In this document: piece by piece, positions 41,693-51,538 of the stretch | Numbering within the stretch: position 1 is the stretch's first letter | Layout of the letters: every line of letters starts with the position of its first letter | Assembly: GCF_031085375.1 (NCBI RefSeq) | Contig: NZ_JAVCWF010000001.1 | Span: 2,480,001 to 2,544,000, forward strand | DNA length: 64,000 bases | Origin: Lactiplantibacillus brownii | GTDB taxonomy: Bacteria; Bacillota; Bacilli; Lactobacillales; Lactobacillaceae | Direction of reading: 5' to 3' | Program-made: the position numbers and the translations under genes | Notes under the pieces: generated by a model | What the model was told of the DNA's origin: nothing | Seen by the model: only the letters and a program-made list of their open reading frames with translations | The model's database searches: none

Positions 41693-43188
41693 CATTGTGT
41701 TGGCGTATCTTGTAAAGTCCAGTTAACTTTACCCGCATAAGTATCGGCGTAAACACTAGGTTGAGCATCCAGCATAATCCCTTTGGTACTCGACCAGTCA
41801 CCTGTAATTGCAGTATTAGTCGTCCCTGCAACCTTACTCCCAGATGCAATCAGAGTTGAGTTGTCCGTTAAAACGGTTTGGTTGCTGCCATCCTTGTAAA
41901 CAAGATTGCCCGCCATGGTTCGAGTTGCTGATGTTAATGGCGTAGCGGTTGCGTACACTTGCCAAGTCGCGCCACTAGCCCGGGTATCACTAACATTGAC
42001 GTCCCAAGCAGTCGCTGGTTGGAATAACGTTTCGCTAGTTGGCACTTCTAAGCTGCCAAAACCAATCTTGTCAGAAATAGTTCCAAACTGTAAAACGCCC
42101 ACATGATTCGTCACCGTCACCGTGATTGGCTCAGATTTCAAGCCATCACTGTCTTTCGCATAAACCGGTACTGCGAGCGTCTTGCCGTCCGCTAAAGCTT
42201 TTAGCTTAGTAGCTAAATCAGTTGTATCTGACGTAAATGTGACCCCATCCGCAGAACTATTATCAGAATATGTGGCCTTAATACCGGCCTTTTTTACGAG
42301 CCAACTAATCACATCACTATCGCTATTAAATGAAGCTAGATCATCCGGATAAGTATCAGCGGTAGTGGCCGCGCTAGTGAGTGTCAGAGATTTAGAGGAT
42401 ACTGCACCATCAACACTACCACTGTCACCAAATTCGTTGCTTTCAGTGACCTTAACATTGCTTAGCCCCGATAAGGTTTGACCAAGATCTAAGGTGTAGG
42501 TTCCATCTTGACTCACAGTTGTCGTCACACCATTAACATCACTAGAAATGATATCACCAACATTCGTACCAGTCCCTTTAATAACAGTGTCTGACGCATT
42601 TAAATCACCAGTAATCGTCGGTTTCAGACTAGCACTTATGGCATTATCACCATAAAACTGCCCAAACCTATACGCAACTTCGCCATCCGCCGAAATATAT
42701 CGAAATCCAACATATAATGGAAAAACATTTCTTAAATTGGATAGATCTACAGTTAATGTTTGAGACGTCCCTGAAGAACCTAAATCCTTAGAATTAGTTC
42801 CGTTAACAACGTAACTAGTTGGCGTCTTGGGCTGCACCGATCTGCCATCAGCCGTCATCACATCATAATACAATTTACTAATATTTCCTTTTTTTGCAGT
42901 AATCGTATCTGAAAAGGTAATTTTTATTTGCGTAGTAGCTGTTGTAATACGGTTATTCTTAGTATTATTCGCCGTTACGGCAGTAAGGTTTGGATATAAC
43001 CCAAGTCCATAACCGGAATTACCGAAAACAATATTCCCAGAAGTTTTTGAGAAAGTTGAGCCAGTTCCAGTGGTTACATCGGTCATAGTGCTAGCAGCAT
43101 CACTGTTCACTGGCATCACCAGACTCAACAATACCAGTGTAAACAGTGTTAATCCTAACAACTTACCCCATTTCTTACCGTCCCACAT
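41692..43188 (-). CDS. cscC: Large WxL-domain cell-surface protein (CscC type)
   Basis: A 498-residue secreted protein. A long signal peptide (residues 8-32) precedes about 300 residues of beta-rich extracellular sequence. The C-terminal WxL domain (about residues 355-498) runs from GFGSLEVP through WDVNVSDTRASGATWQVYATAT to GKVNWTLQDTPTQ. WxL domains attach non-covalently to peptidoglycan and to WxLIP partners. Last gene of the operon cscD-cscA-cscB-cscC; its ATG 43188, behind GGGGAGG, overlaps the CscB gene by 14 bp. In L. plantarum such complexes are thought to bind plant or other polymers. Confidence 0.85.
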   Translation of the reverse strand: MWDGKKWGKLLGLTLFTLVLLSLVMPVNSDAASTMTDVTTGTGSTFSKTSGNIVFGNSGYGLGLYPNLTAVTANNTKNNRITTATTQIKITFSDTITAKKGNISKLYYDVMTADGRSVQPKTPTSYVVNGTNSKDLGSSGTSQTLTVDLSNLRNVFPLYVGFRYISADGEVAYRFGQFYGDNAISASLKPTITGDLNASDTVIKGTGTNVGDIISSDVNGVTTTVSQDGTYTLDLGQTLSGLSNVKVTESNEFGDSGSVDGAVSSKSLTLTSAATTADTYPDDLASFNSDSDVISWLVKKAGIKATYSDNSSADGVTFTSDTTDLATKLKALADGKTLAVPVYAKDSDGLKSEPITVTVTNHVGVLQFGTISDKIGFGSLEVPTSETLFQPATAWDVNVSDTRASGATWQVYATATPLTSATRTMAGNLVYKDGSNQTVLTDNSTLIASGSKVAGTTNTAITGDWSSTKGIMLDAQPSVYADTYAGKVNWTLQDTPTQ

Positions 43189-43588
43189 GACTAGCCGCCT
43201 CCCCACGTTGCGTTTGTTGAATCAATTTTACTAAACCAACCACTAGCAGGAGCATGATCCCCAAGATCAGCCAATAAGTGGTTTTGACTTCATCAGTCTG
43301 TGGCAACTGCAGTTGTGAATTAGTGGTCTTCAACCAGCCTGGAATTCGAGCCACCTGCTCAGTTCCAGCCCCCTCAGAATGAGTGGTTGCAATCATTGCT
43401 GGGGTCGCGGTTTCACCATTTGGAATCTGTCTGTCAATCACTAAGCTTTGACGATTGATCCGGGTCGTGGCCCCTTGATAAAAGCTCACTTGTCCGGTCG
43501 TTTGACCGTTTGCGGCCGCTTGAACGGGTCGCATTAAACCAAAAATACCGATTAACCCTAACCCGATGATTAAAATTATCTTTTTCAA
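43175..43588 (-). CDS. cscB: Small LPXTG-anchored Csc protein (CscB type)
   Basis: A 137-residue protein. Signal peptide KKIILIIGLGLIGIFGL, a short extracellular part, then LPQTDE followed by a membrane helix (YWLILGIMLLLVVGLVKLI) and a charged tail: a classical sortase A anchor. In Csc clusters this small wall-linked subunit is co-encoded with WxL and WxLIP proteins and probably helps tie the complex to the wall. It starts with TTG 43588, supported by GGGGAGG nine bases upstream; the next gene's start overlaps its end. Confidence 0.85.
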   Translation of the reverse strand: MKKIILIIGLGLIGIFGLMRPVQAAANGQTTGQVSFYQGATTRINRQSLVIDRQIPNGETATPAMIATTHSEGAGTEQVARIPGWLKTTNSQLQLPQTDEVKTTYWLILGIMLLLVVGLVKLIQQTQRGEAASHVGR

Positions 43589-43615
43589 TTTGAACGCCTC
43601 CCCATTAGCGGTCAC

Positions 43616-44668
43616 TTAGTTATTTTGACGCCGTTTTTTGATAAAGAAGAATAACCAAAGTCCTAATAAGACCAAGATCAACATGCCGAGGGCCCCGAAA
43701 ACAATAAACCAAATCACATTGATGCCAGAATTATCAACAGACTTTTCATTAACCCTTTTAGCCGCTTGAGCCGTAATCGTAAAGTCCTTTTCAAAGACCC
43801 ACTTATGGTCACTATTTTTAACGACCATCTTCAAATGATACTTGCCCGCCTGCAACTTGGTTTTCCCAGTCAACATGGGGTAACGATAAACGGAATTTGG
43901 CGCTAGTTGAACGTTAGACTTTTTAGCGGTCTTAACCACCTTGCCACTGTTCTTACTCGTAATCGTGGTCGCCATCTTCAAGTTCGGCACAATCACCACA
44001 GAAGTATTCCGCAAGTAAGGGAAAATACCACGATGATAGTTACTCATCCCGACTGTCACTTTAGCCAATTTCAACTTAGGTGTTGGGACTTGACCCACGG
44101 TATATTTCAGACCAATGACATAGGAATACTGATTTTTGACATTCATCGTTCCTTTAACGTCACTGGTTACTTTTTGGTCGACCCGCTTAAAATACCAACC
44201 GCCTAAAATCACACCATTGAAATTGCGGTTAGGCATTTGGACTTTAGCTGAAACGACCTTAGAACTATTCGCCGGAATGGTGATTGTCTTGGCACCTTGA
44301 ATCGTTGTCAGATCACTCATCTTATAATTTAATGACTGGTCAAACGTCTTCGTCGGTGTCACGTATTCAATCAGACCATTTTCATTTGTATAAGCAGTAT
44401 GAATCGCCGTACGTACTTTGATATCTTGATTGGTTACATTGTAAACGGTCGTCTGCAAGGTCTCGCTTTGTCCCTTGGTCATTTTCAAATCGAAAAAAGA
44501 ATTTTTCTTATTTAACTGATTATCAGGAATTTTGGCGGCAACACTAAAACCAATATTGTTGCTTTTATTAGTACTCGTAGCTGCTTGAGCAACTTGGCCC
44601 CATTGCAAACTCAACAATAGTGCCACTACCAGTCCTAAGCCATACCATAATTGTTTCACTGTTCGCAT
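43616..44668 (-). CDS. cscA: WxL-interacting protein (DUF916/DUF3324; CscA type)
   Basis: A 350-residue protein with signal peptide (residues 7-30), an N-terminal DUF916 domain (IGFSVAAKIPDNQLNKKNSFFDLKMTKGQSETLQTTVYN), now viewed as a peptidoglycan-binding module, then a DUF3324 domain that binds WxL partners, and a C-terminal membrane helix with KKRRQNN. It holds WxL proteins at the cell surface. Second gene of a four-gene csc operon; the gap to the next start is 27 bp. GGGGGAG precedes ATG 44668. Paralogous to 52007-53056. Confidence 0.9.
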   Translation of the reverse strand: MRTVKQLWYGLGLVVALLLSLQWGQVAQAATSTNKSNNIGFSVAAKIPDNQLNKKNSFFDLKMTKGQSETLQTTVYNVTNQDIKVRTAIHTAYTNENGLIEYVTPTKTFDQSLNYKMSDLTTIQGAKTITIPANSSKVVSAKVQMPNRNFNGVILGGWYFKRVDQKVTSDVKGTMNVKNQYSYVIGLKYTVGQVPTPKLKLAKVTVGMSNYHRGIFPYLRNTSVVIVPNLKMATTITSKNSGKVVKTAKKSNVQLAPNSVYRYPMLTGKTKLQAGKYHLKMVVKNSDHKWVFEKDFTITAQAAKRVNEKSVDNSGINVIWFIVFGALGMLILVLLGLWLFFFIKKRRQNN

Positions 44669-44760
44669 CTCATGACTCCCCCTTATGACCTAACTACATA
44701 TGTATGAAAAAGGTGTGCACCGTTCTCACAATGTCCACCTTTAATAATTAAATTAACGAA

Positions 44761-45522
44761 TTAACTAGCTGGCGTATCACTCAAAGCCCAAGTAATGTTA
44801 GTGCTGTAAGTTTCAGCCTTGGCCGTGTTGGCAGGAATGCTTAAGGTAATATTTGCTGGATCAAGTTTATCCACTGTGACCCCAGCACCGGAACCATTCT
44901 TGGCTCCTAATAGTTGTTGCGTGCTACCTTTTGAATCAAGATTCAAAGTCGTGATACTGTTTGTTGGTGTGGCGCCATTTGAAGTCCCAGTGACCCCACT
45001 ATTTGATACCTTCCCACCAGGTAAAGAAATCTGAGCACCTTTGATCGTGTCAGTCCCTAAAGTCTTAGGGGTCGTCGTGCCATCCGTCACATTAGTTAAA
45101 GTTCCAGCTGTTGCTGTCAAAGTCCAACCGGCATTCGTCCCACGAACATCAGAAACTTCAAGAACAGCATTGCTCTGCAATAACTTCGTATTGGCACTAG
45201 TTGTATCCAAGTTATAAGTTTTGTCGTTTAAGACATCAATTTCATGACTCCCAAAATCAAATGACGTTGGCGCATAAATCAAAGATAAACCGCCCCCAGC
45301 ATGAGCCCCGTTGTTATCACCAGGATCAATTGGCTTGTTAGGATTATCAGGATCAACAGGTGTCACCGTTTTTGTACTTGGTGTAAATGTTGTCGTAACT
45401 TCAGTCGAGCCCGCGCGGTTTTCAGTAGCTGCGGTTGTATCATCCGCATTTGCAACTAATGGTGCAACAACTGTTCCCAATAACGCCCCGGACATTAATA
45501 AACTTCCAATAACTTTTTTCAT
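44761..45522 (-). CDS. cscD: Small WxL-domain surface protein (CscD type)
   Basis: A 253-residue secreted protein. Signal peptide MKKVIGSLLMSGALLGTVVA (cleavage near ANA-DD), a Pro/Asp/Asn linker (PVDPDNPNKPIDPGDN), and a WxL domain from about residue 90. The domain shows FDFGSHEI, the WxL motif in NAGWTLTATAG, and the terminal ITWALSDTPAS. Binds non-covalently at the wall. First gene of the csc operon; ATG 45522 lies behind AAAGGGGATG. Minus-strand TTGATA and TTATAA upstream of about 45550 may be its promoter. Confidence 0.88.
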   Translation of the reverse strand: MKKVIGSLLMSGALLGTVVAPLVANADDTTAATENRAGSTEVTTTFTPSTKTVTPVDPDNPNKPIDPGDNNGAHAGGGLSLIYAPTSFDFGSHEIDVLNDKTYNLDTTSANTKLLQSNAVLEVSDVRGTNAGWTLTATAGTLTNVTDGTTTPKTLGTDTIKGAQISLPGGKVSNSGVTGTSNGATPTNSITTLNLDSKGSTQQLLGAKNGSGAGVTVDKLDPANITLSIPANTAKAETYSTNITWALSDTPAS

Positions 45523-45599
45523 AAATGTGCATCCCCTTTGTGTATTAACCATATTTATAATTTACCACTTTAACTCTTAATATCAATACCTTTTGTTCG

Positions 45600-45960
45600 T
45601 TATAAATCGCCTATATTGTCTAAAGTCAAGCATGTCAACCATTTGGCCGGACAAATTTATTTCAAAAATAAATCACAAATTGGTCTACTTTAGAATTTAG
45701 CCGACCATTTCGGGGATTATTTGGTGTGAGCAGGAGGCAATTAAGTCGTTTAAACTGACTGAGTAAGTCTTTTGAATGCTATCATGTCAGTATTGCGTCG
45801 TTTTCTCAAATTAATCATTTTTCGTCATGTATTATCATTAACATGCTGTTGATTCAATCAGAAATCAAATCGGTACAAGCCATAATTTGAATATAAGTTA
45901 TGGTTACCAATAGAAACTAAAATAATAATCACCCTAAAATAAGACTGGTTAACTATTATA
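45600..45960. other. AT-rich intergenic region
   Basis: Very AT-rich DNA beyond the csc promoter. No palindrome of note and no coding sequence recognised. Confidence 0.4.
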
Positions 45961-45967
45961 GGTAAAA

Positions 45968-46141
45968 ATGAGTCATAGGATTAAAAATCAGTTTAATAAT
46001 AATATGATTCAAAATATTTCAGATTATTTAACCCTATTAGCTAATAACTTTCGTGTTAATCAACAATTATCAGTTTCTTATTATGTGAATTTGGAAAGCC
46101 TTCATGTAACTATTGTTATTACGGAAGGCTTTACCAAATAG
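45968..46141 (+). CDS. Possible 57-residue protein
   Basis: An ATG-started frame of 57 codons (MSHRIKNQFNNNMIQNISDY ... SYYVNLESLHVTIVITEGFTK) in a long intergenic gap. The alternating beta-like C-terminus looks protein-like, but the ribosome site (AGG at poor sequence) is weak and the base composition is as AT-rich as its surroundings. A hairpin AAAGCCTTC / GAAGGCTTT overlaps the end of the frame. It could be a remnant of a larger gene. Confidence 0.25.
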   Translation: MSHRIKNQFNNNMIQNISDYLTLLANNFRVNQQLSVSYYVNLESLHVTIVITEGFTK

Positions 46142-46316
46142 ACTGTCTGCTTTTCAAGGGCCTAACACAGTACAAAGGGACGAGACTCATGCTTTTAACT
46201 TTTCTCGTTTAACGCTAAGCTATCAGCAACCGCTTACTTTACTATTACTGTGTCACATTCCAGTATCAAGCTAGGCAGATACTTAGAAATGTAATAGCTA
46301 CAATGCTACCCAACAC
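46142..46316. other. Intergenic region
   Basis: 175 bp without a credible gene, between the possible small ORF and the terminator of the MacB-like gene. Confidence 0.3.
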
Positions 46317-46360
46317 AAAAAACGTGTCTGTAGAATCACTTCTGATTCTGCAGACACGTT
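46317..46360 (-). terminator. Rho-independent terminator
   Basis: 18-bp stem AACGTGTCTGTAGAATCA / TGATTCTGCAGACACGTT with T run on the minus strand. Confidence 0.9.
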
Positions 46361-46380
46361 TCAGTTAAAAATTCAATTGA

Positions 46381-48711
46381 TTATTCCGAACGTAACGCGG
46401 TTGCCGCATCCTTCTTAGCCGCCATCCGTGCTGGAATATGACCACCGAGTACCGTTAATACCGTACTAATAATGATCAAAATAACACCATGCATTGGATT
46501 CAAGTGAGCAACATTGTTCAAGCCGGTCACGTTGCTTAAGACCGCATTGATTGGGAATGTCAATAACCAGGCAATAACCACCCCTAAGACACCAGAAGCT
46601 ACCCCAAGAATGGTGGTTTCAGCATCGAAGACACGTGTAATATCTTTTTTACGTGCCCCTAACGCTTTCAAAATCCCAATTTCCTTGGTTCGTTCTAAGA
46701 CTGACGTGTAGGTAATAATCGCGATCATGATCATACTTGTCACTAACGAGATACCCGCAAAGGCAATCAAGACGTAAGTAATGGCATCCATCAAGCCACC
46801 GGTCAAACTCGAAACCGTTCCGGCTAAGTCCGTATAAATCACTTTATCCGCTTTAGCTTTACCCTTATTATATTTGTCCAAGTAACTCAAAACTTTATCC
46901 TTGTTCTTGAAACTATTCGGGTAAATCAAGATGCTAGCTGGTGTGGTAGAACCACCAAGTGTGCTGACCAAAGTCTTGCGTGCATCGCTATCGACTTTCG
47001 TTCCAGTCATCACATTAGTATCGCTCGTTTTTTGAGCCTTAACGATACTAGAAGTCTGATTCGTTTTAATAATATTTTGCGTCAATTTATCACTGTAAGC
47101 AATCCCAGAAGCTAACACGTTGTCGGAGTCTTTCGTCCGGGCCCGCATCACACCGACGACCTTGATCGTTTGATTGTCGGCCTTGTCGTATAACGCATTA
47201 GTGATCTTATTCGGCAAATAATTGCCAGTTGGTAATTTCTGATAGTAATCATTATTGGCGACCACTTTTATTGTGGTACCCACGATTTGGCTAAATTTGA
47301 AATTCTCGCCTGCTTTAGCTGAATATCCCAAGTTCTTCAATGCATTGATATTCACCGTATTATCACGGTTTGCAATCAAAACAACTTCATTCGCCTTCGT
47401 AGGATATTGCCCAGAAACCACTTTGTAATGCTTTTTCAAGAAACTGGCATCGCCGCTTTGACTCGTTGGGTAAACAGACGTTGCAACGCCGGACATGCTG
47501 CTCATCGCCGCTGACATTGACATCGCAGTGGAACTCTTAGTGTTTTGATTCGAAAACGAAACAGATTTTGTTTTGCCATCGACTTGCCGCAATAAGTTCA
47601 TCCCGGTTGAGTAAGTATAAGTCACGTTCTTACTCAAGCTTGGCGACATATTCTTGATGTACGTGAGGTACTGACTCGTCAAATTGTTCGTGTGCGTTGC
47701 TTTATCCGCTTGACTAACTTTCGCGGTCACCGACTGATCAGAATCTTTGGCCGTCTTAATCTTGTCCGATTGCGTCTGCTGTTGTTGCGCCGTTTGTGAG
47801 ATCGTAATCGGCATTTGAGCCAAGGTGTTCGTCTGGGTTTTATTGACTTGTTTTTGAAAACCAGTCGACAACGACAAGACAACGGCAATCCCGATAATCC
47901 CAATACTGGAGGCGAAAGCCGTTAACGCAGTCCGACCTTTTTTCGTTTTAATATTAGTAAAGGAGAGTTTCAAGGCAGTCCAATACGTCATCTTAGTCTT
48001 TTGTAAGGCAAACGTTTCATCCGCAGCCTCTTCATCATATGGATTGGAGTCGTGTTGAATCTTCCCATCCGCGAATTCAATGATACGGTTGGCATATTCT
48101 TTCGCTAAATCGGGGTTATGCGTCACCATGATGACTAATCGTTCGGCAGACAATTCCTTGATCAGATCCATGATTTGGACACTGGTCTCCGTATCTAGCG
48201 CCCCAGTTGGTTCATCACATAACAGAATTTCCGGATCATTTGCAATCGCTCGCGCAATGGCGACCCGTTGCATCTGCCCACCAGATAACTGATTGGGCTT
48301 CTTGTTCATATGCGGGCCAAGGCCCACACGTTCCAACGCTTGAATCGCTTTGGCTTTCTTTTCAGTATTGCCAACGCCACTCAGGGTCATCCCCATTTCA
48401 ACGTTATCCAAAATACTCAAATGACCAATAATATTGTAGCTTTGGAAAATAAACCCGACGGAATTGTTCCGGTAAGCGTCCCAATCACTAGCCTTAAAGT
48501 CCTTAGTCGACTTGCCTTTGATGATCAAATCACCAGAGTCATAAACGTCTAAGCCACCGATTCCATTCAGCATCGTTGTCTTCCCTGAACCACTTGGTCC
48601 TAGAATCGCAACGAATTCTCGTTTACGAAATGCCACCGAAACGTCATCCAATGCTTTGGTCACCGAATCGCCGACATGGTAATATTTTTTAATGTGTTTG
48701 AGTTCCAGCAT
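46381..48711 (-). CDS. MacB-like ABC transporter, fused ATPase and FtsX-type permease
   Basis: A 776-residue fusion. The N-terminal ATPase (residues 1-225) has Walker [10 protein letters not shown], signature [14 protein letters not shown], Walker [12 protein letters not shown] and H-loop MVTHNP. It is followed by one membrane segment (about 260-285), a large extracellular domain (to about 635), and three C-terminal membrane segments of the FtsX type (…[18 protein letters not shown]…). MacB-family proteins do not import; they move signals or push substrates such as antimicrobial peptides or lipopeptides out of the envelope. The gene is divergent from a TetR-type regulator with an operator between them, suggesting induced resistance. 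Confidence 0.9.
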   Translation of the reverse strand: MLELKHIKKYYHVGDSVTKALDDVSVAFRKREFVAILGPSGSGKTTMLNGIGGLDVYDSGDLIIKGKSTKDFKASDWDAYRNNSVGFIFQSYNIIGHLSILDNVEMGMTLSGVGNTEKKAKAIQALERVGLGPHMNKKPNQLSGGQMQRVAIARAIANDPEILLCDEPTGALDTETSVQIMDLIKELSAERLVIMVTHNPDLAKEYANRIIEFADGKIQHDSNPYDEEAADETFALQKTKMTYWTALKLSFTNIKTKKGRTALTAFASSIGIIGIAVVLSLSTGFQKQVNKTQTNTLAQMPITISQTAQQQQTQSDKIKTAKDSDQSVTAKVSQADKATHTNNLTSQYLTYIKNMSPSLSKNVTYTYSTGMNLLRQVDGKTKSVSFSNQNTKSSTAMSMSAAMSSMSGVATSVYPTSQSGDASFLKKHYKVVSGQYPTKANEVVLIANRDNTVNINALKNLGYSAKAGENFKFSQIVGTTIKVVANNDYYQKLPTGNYLPNKITNALYDKADNQTIKVVGVMRARTKDSDNVLASGIAYSDKLTQNIIKTNQTSSIVKAQKTSDTNVMTGTKVDSDARKTLVSTLGGSTTPASILIYPNSFKNKDKVLSYLDKYNKGKAKADKVIYTDLAGTVSSLTGGLMDAITYVLIAFAGISLVTSMIMIAIITYTSVLERTKEIGILKALGARKKDITRVFDAETTILGVASGVLGVVIAWLLTFPINAVLSNVTGLNNVAHLNPMHGVILIIISTVLTVLGGHIPARMAAKKDAATALRSE

Positions 48712-48827
48712 TTAAATTAATCCCTTCCCTAAAGATCCCATTTTTCTGTTAAACTAGCATTAGTGCAACACTGTGTCTCAAAGAATAACCGAATTTAGCA
48801 TGACTGACAATCACCAATCTAACGTGA

Positions 48828-48852
48828 TTTGTTGTGAATGCAACAAATTCGC
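48828..48852. promoter_or_regulatory. Operator between MacB-like and TetR genes
   Basis: Inverted repeat ATTTGTTG ... CAACAAAT in the divergent intergenic region, 30-55 bp before the TetR start. Likely autoregulatory and controlling the exporter. Confidence 0.6.
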
Positions 48853-48883
48853 CAAAAATGTTGCAGTTAAGGAGCAAAATCAA

Positions 48884-49408
48884 ATGGTCGCAACCAAAAA
48901 TAATCGGCGGGCGAAATATAGCCGCCAAACCATTGAAGATACTGTCTTAGAATTACTCGAAACCAAACCCGTTACGGCGATTTCTGTCACTGAAGTTTGT
49001 CAGCGTGCAGACGTGAATCGGACAACCTTTTATCGACATTATACTGATATTCCGCAGTGTCTGGAAAGTATTGAGCTCGAATTTTTAAATTCTTATCCTT
49101 TTGATAAACAAGCTAGTCCCATGGCCAACGTTGAGAGTATCTTAACCGCCTTTTACCAACAGCCACGACTGAGTAATTTAGTTTTTGTGGAAGGTAAAAC
49201 AAAACTATTGGCACGGATGCGGATGACTACTCCTGAAGACATCCCGACCACCGATCCTTATCAGATGGTCTACATCTGGGGTGGGGTCAAAGATATTATC
49301 CGTTATTGGGTCAAACGTGGCATGCCCGAAACGCCCAAAGCTTTGACCCAAATCATCTTCGATAACGTCCAAGCGAAACATTTACCACCATTAAAGCCAA
49401 ATTGCTGA
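48884..49408 (+). CDS. TetR/AcrR family regulator
   Basis: A 174-residue TetR-type regulator. KYSRQTIEDTVLELLETKPVTAISVTEVCQRADVNRTTFYRHYTDIPQCLE is the DNA-binding domain; the remainder is helical. ATG 48884 is preferred because AAGGAG lies about ten bases upstream; the frame extends to 48773 but that part (including a Cys-rich stretch) overlaps the operator. Divergent from the MacB-like exporter, which it probably represses. Its end is followed within 35 bp by the second copy of the 424-bp element. Confidence 0.82.
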   Translation: MVATKNNRRAKYSRQTIEDTVLELLETKPVTAISVTEVCQRADVNRTTFYRHYTDIPQCLESIELEFLNSYPFDKQASPMANVESILTAFYQQPRLSNLVFVEGKTKLLARMRMTTPEDIPTTDPYQMVYIWGGVKDIIRYWVKRGMPETPKALTQIIFDNVQAKHLPPLKPNC

Positions 49409-49439
49409 TCTGTCATCATATTTATAAGTATCTGCCTAA

Positions 49440-49863
49440 TCTGCCGTTCCGGTTGGTCTGGACTGATGCTGGAACGTGGTGGCCACGTTTGTGAGCCAAA
49501 ATGCGGTCTCACAAGCCGGGCTTTTCCTAAGCTGGAAGTCCACCAGCAAAGGAAAACTTCACCACTGAGCATCATCCAGCCCGCCCTGCACTAATCAGTA
49601 ATCCTTAATATCAATTGCTCTTTCGTTGATACTGAATTTATCAATGTTTCATTGTTAAATCGCAATTTAACGTCGGAGTGGACCAGCACGTTTGCCGTGT
49701 CGAGACACTTAGCTGGGCGAATTGTCCCAGGTTAGTGTCTGGGCCGACTTTTAAGACGTGGGCTTCGGCTTGAAAGCGCCCTGCAGACCGTTCTCTGGCT
49801 GCAGGTCTGTCCCACAGCAAACGTGCTGGTTAACGGAGACGGACAATTAATGAGTAGTTTTAA
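49440..49863. repeat. 424-bp structured repeat element, copy 2
   Basis: Same length and arrangement as 15966-16389. The internal hairpins AACGTGG/CCACGTT, TTGTGAG/CTCACAA, AGACACT/AGTGTCT and GCAGACC/GGTCTGC are all kept. Differences are mostly in loops, or in stems as G-U type or paired changes: the long right-half stem reads CCAGCACGTTTGC with GCAAACGTGCTGG here. There is no open frame conserved between copies. It lies between the TetR gene and a diguanylate cyclase gene. Probably a structured RNA or a non-autonomous mobile element. Confidence 0.8.
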
Positions 49864-49885
49864 TCAATGCACTAGATTACTTTTT

Positions 49886-49947
49886 AAGTCAAAAAATGAT
49901 TGATAACGACTCAAAACACTGAGTGGTTATCAATCATTTTTTGACTT
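49886..49947. terminator. Very long bidirectional terminator
   Basis: 27-bp stem (49886-49912 with 49921-49947), one mismatch, eight-base loop, six A/T on each side. Ends the minus-strand cyclase gene five bp away. Confidence 0.9.
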
Positions 49948-49952
49948 AAAGG

Positions 49953-51149
49953 TTAGTCGTGTAGCGTTTCATCGAATGGCTGCGTCACACCTTCAACTGT
50001 GATGCGATCGCGACCGGCTTCTTTTGACAAATATAGATAGTGATCAACACGTTTGAACCAATCTTCAAAATTGGTGTCAGACTTTTGTAGCATCGAAACC
50101 CCAATCGAAACGGTCACCGTTAAACTTTTTCCACCATAGTTAAGCGGGGCTTTTTGTAAGGTGTTTCGAATCACCGTGACCACTGGTTGCACTTCCGTCG
50201 CACTTTCACCACGGAAAATAATCACGAATTCTTCGCCACCATAGCGAAACAATTGACGTTTTTTATTCGCAACATTTAATGATTGGTTAAAATGCTGGGC
50301 GACGTATTTCAGCACATGGTCGCCCGCCAAATGACCATAGTCATCATTGAACTTTTTAAAATGATCAATATCAAACATCGCCATCGTCATTGGTACTGCT
50401 GGATTTTGCCGATGAAGTCCGACAACCCCCAGCGTCGTCGCATCAAATTTGGCGCGATTGAGTACTCCGGTCAATTCATCATAATTAACTTCCTGATTAA
50501 GTAACATAAAATGTGCCACTAGGCGATTGATTCGCGTGACAAAGAACCGAATAACTAGCATATAAACGACAAATAGCACTAACACATTGACGATATAAAA
50601 GAATTGATAACGATAGACCGACCAGATCATTAAACACCACGTCAGTCCATATAGCGTTTGCAAGACGATATAGCGCCACTCTGACGCAATCACAGCTTGC
50701 CGATGATGATTAATATAACGTATCGTTGCCGCTAATCCCAGCCACATTACGACAAATAAGGCCAACTGTGGCACGCTATGAGTGGACATCATAGTTTCAG
50801 CATAAAATGCCCAAGGCACAATTAAATTAATCACCGTAATGGCTAAATTATGCATCGTATATAAACTCAGTAATAAAATGGTCAATTGCGCAATAATATA
50901 ACCCCAACTCACCAAATTACCCGGATCACGAGCAACAAATTCTGCCCGCAGCAACGCGACACTACCGATGACCAAGCCGCCTTCAATCAAATGAATCCAA
51001 CGATGGTAACGTGATGGCATGCGGGTCGCGCGATATTCCAATAAATATGTCGTGGCGGTCATAATGACAATCAAACTAATGGTCAATAAGGTTAAGACCA
51101 CCGAATCCAAATTTAAAATATCACTGAAAAAATTATTAATAAGAACCAA
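49953..51149 (-). CDS. Membrane-bound diguanylate cyclase (GGDEF), paralogue 2
   Basis: A 398-residue protein with the same plan as the gene at 4031-5224: about six membrane segments (residues 15-205) and a GGDEF domain with MAMFDIDHFKKFNDDYGH and FRYGGEEFVIIFR. It should make cyclic di-GMP. The RxxD inhibitory site is missing (KKRQLF precedes the loop). The C-termini of both paralogues match (YLYxSKxAGRDRITVEG). It starts with TTG 51149 behind GAGGTGATC. The two proteins differ mostly in the membrane sensor half, so they may answer different signals. Confidence 0.9.
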   Translation of the reverse strand: MVLINNFFSDILNLDSVVLTLLTISLIVIMTATTYLLEYRATRMPSRYHRWIHLIEGGLVIGSVALLRAEFVARDPGNLVSWGYIIAQLTILLLSLYTMHNLAITVINLIVPWAFYAETMMSTHSVPQLALFVVMWLGLAATIRYINHHRQAVIASEWRYIVLQTLYGLTWCLMIWSVYRYQFFYIVNVLVLFVVYMLVIRFFVTRINRLVAHFMLLNQEVNYDELTGVLNRAKFDATTLGVVGLHRQNPAVPMTMAMFDIDHFKKFNDDYGHLAGDHVLKYVAQHFNQSLNVANKKRQLFRYGGEEFVIIFRGESATEVQPVVTVIRNTLQKAPLNYGGKSLTVTVSIGVSMLQKSDTNFEDWFKRVDHYLYLSKEAGRDRITVEGVTQPFDETLHD

Positions 51150-51219
51150 ATGATCACCTCGTTAGCCATTAGCTGAAATTTAATCGTGTATCGTAGGGTT
51201 ATTTTAAATCATTACTCAC

Positions 51220-51375
51220 TGTCCGTCCTCTATTAATCCGGAGCGGCAGGTTAAGTCAATATATTTATACATTAGCCCTTAACCCTCAATATTCTACTCA
51301 TAATTAGCACTTATTCAATCTTACATTGTGGTCAATCAAATCATCAAAACTGAATTTATCGCATTAAGGACGGAC
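51220..51375. repeat. Possible remnant of the 424-bp element
   Basis: TGTCCGTC (51221) and CCGGAGCGGCAG (about 51239) match, in inverse orientation, the two ends of the 424-bp element placed almost side by side. GGACGGAC occurs again near 51367. This looks like an internally deleted copy, but the matches are short. The rest of 51150-51476 shows no gene. Confidence 0.3.
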
Positions 51376-51476
51376 GATTCAGCGCCTTGAGACAATTAAA
51401 CCATCACTAAAATCTACATGACTTATCTTAACTCTAAATAAGTATAAAATTATCATTTAATTGAAATTTTTTGCAC

Positions 51477-51507
51477 AAAAAAACACGCTGCACAACTGGT
51501 AGCGTGT
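51477..51507 (-). terminator. Rho-independent terminator
   Basis: ACACGCT / AGCGTGT hairpin with seven T on the minus strand, beyond the next leftward gene. Confidence 0.8.
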
Positions 51508-51538
51508 AAATAATTTAATTAAAGAAAATTAAGTTGTT

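Noticed and set aside
46270..49440. 13-bp inverted match AAGTATCTGCCTA flanking the MacB/TetR pair
   Set aside because: Matches of this length are expected dozens of times by chance in 64 kb, and no other sign of a mobile unit exists.
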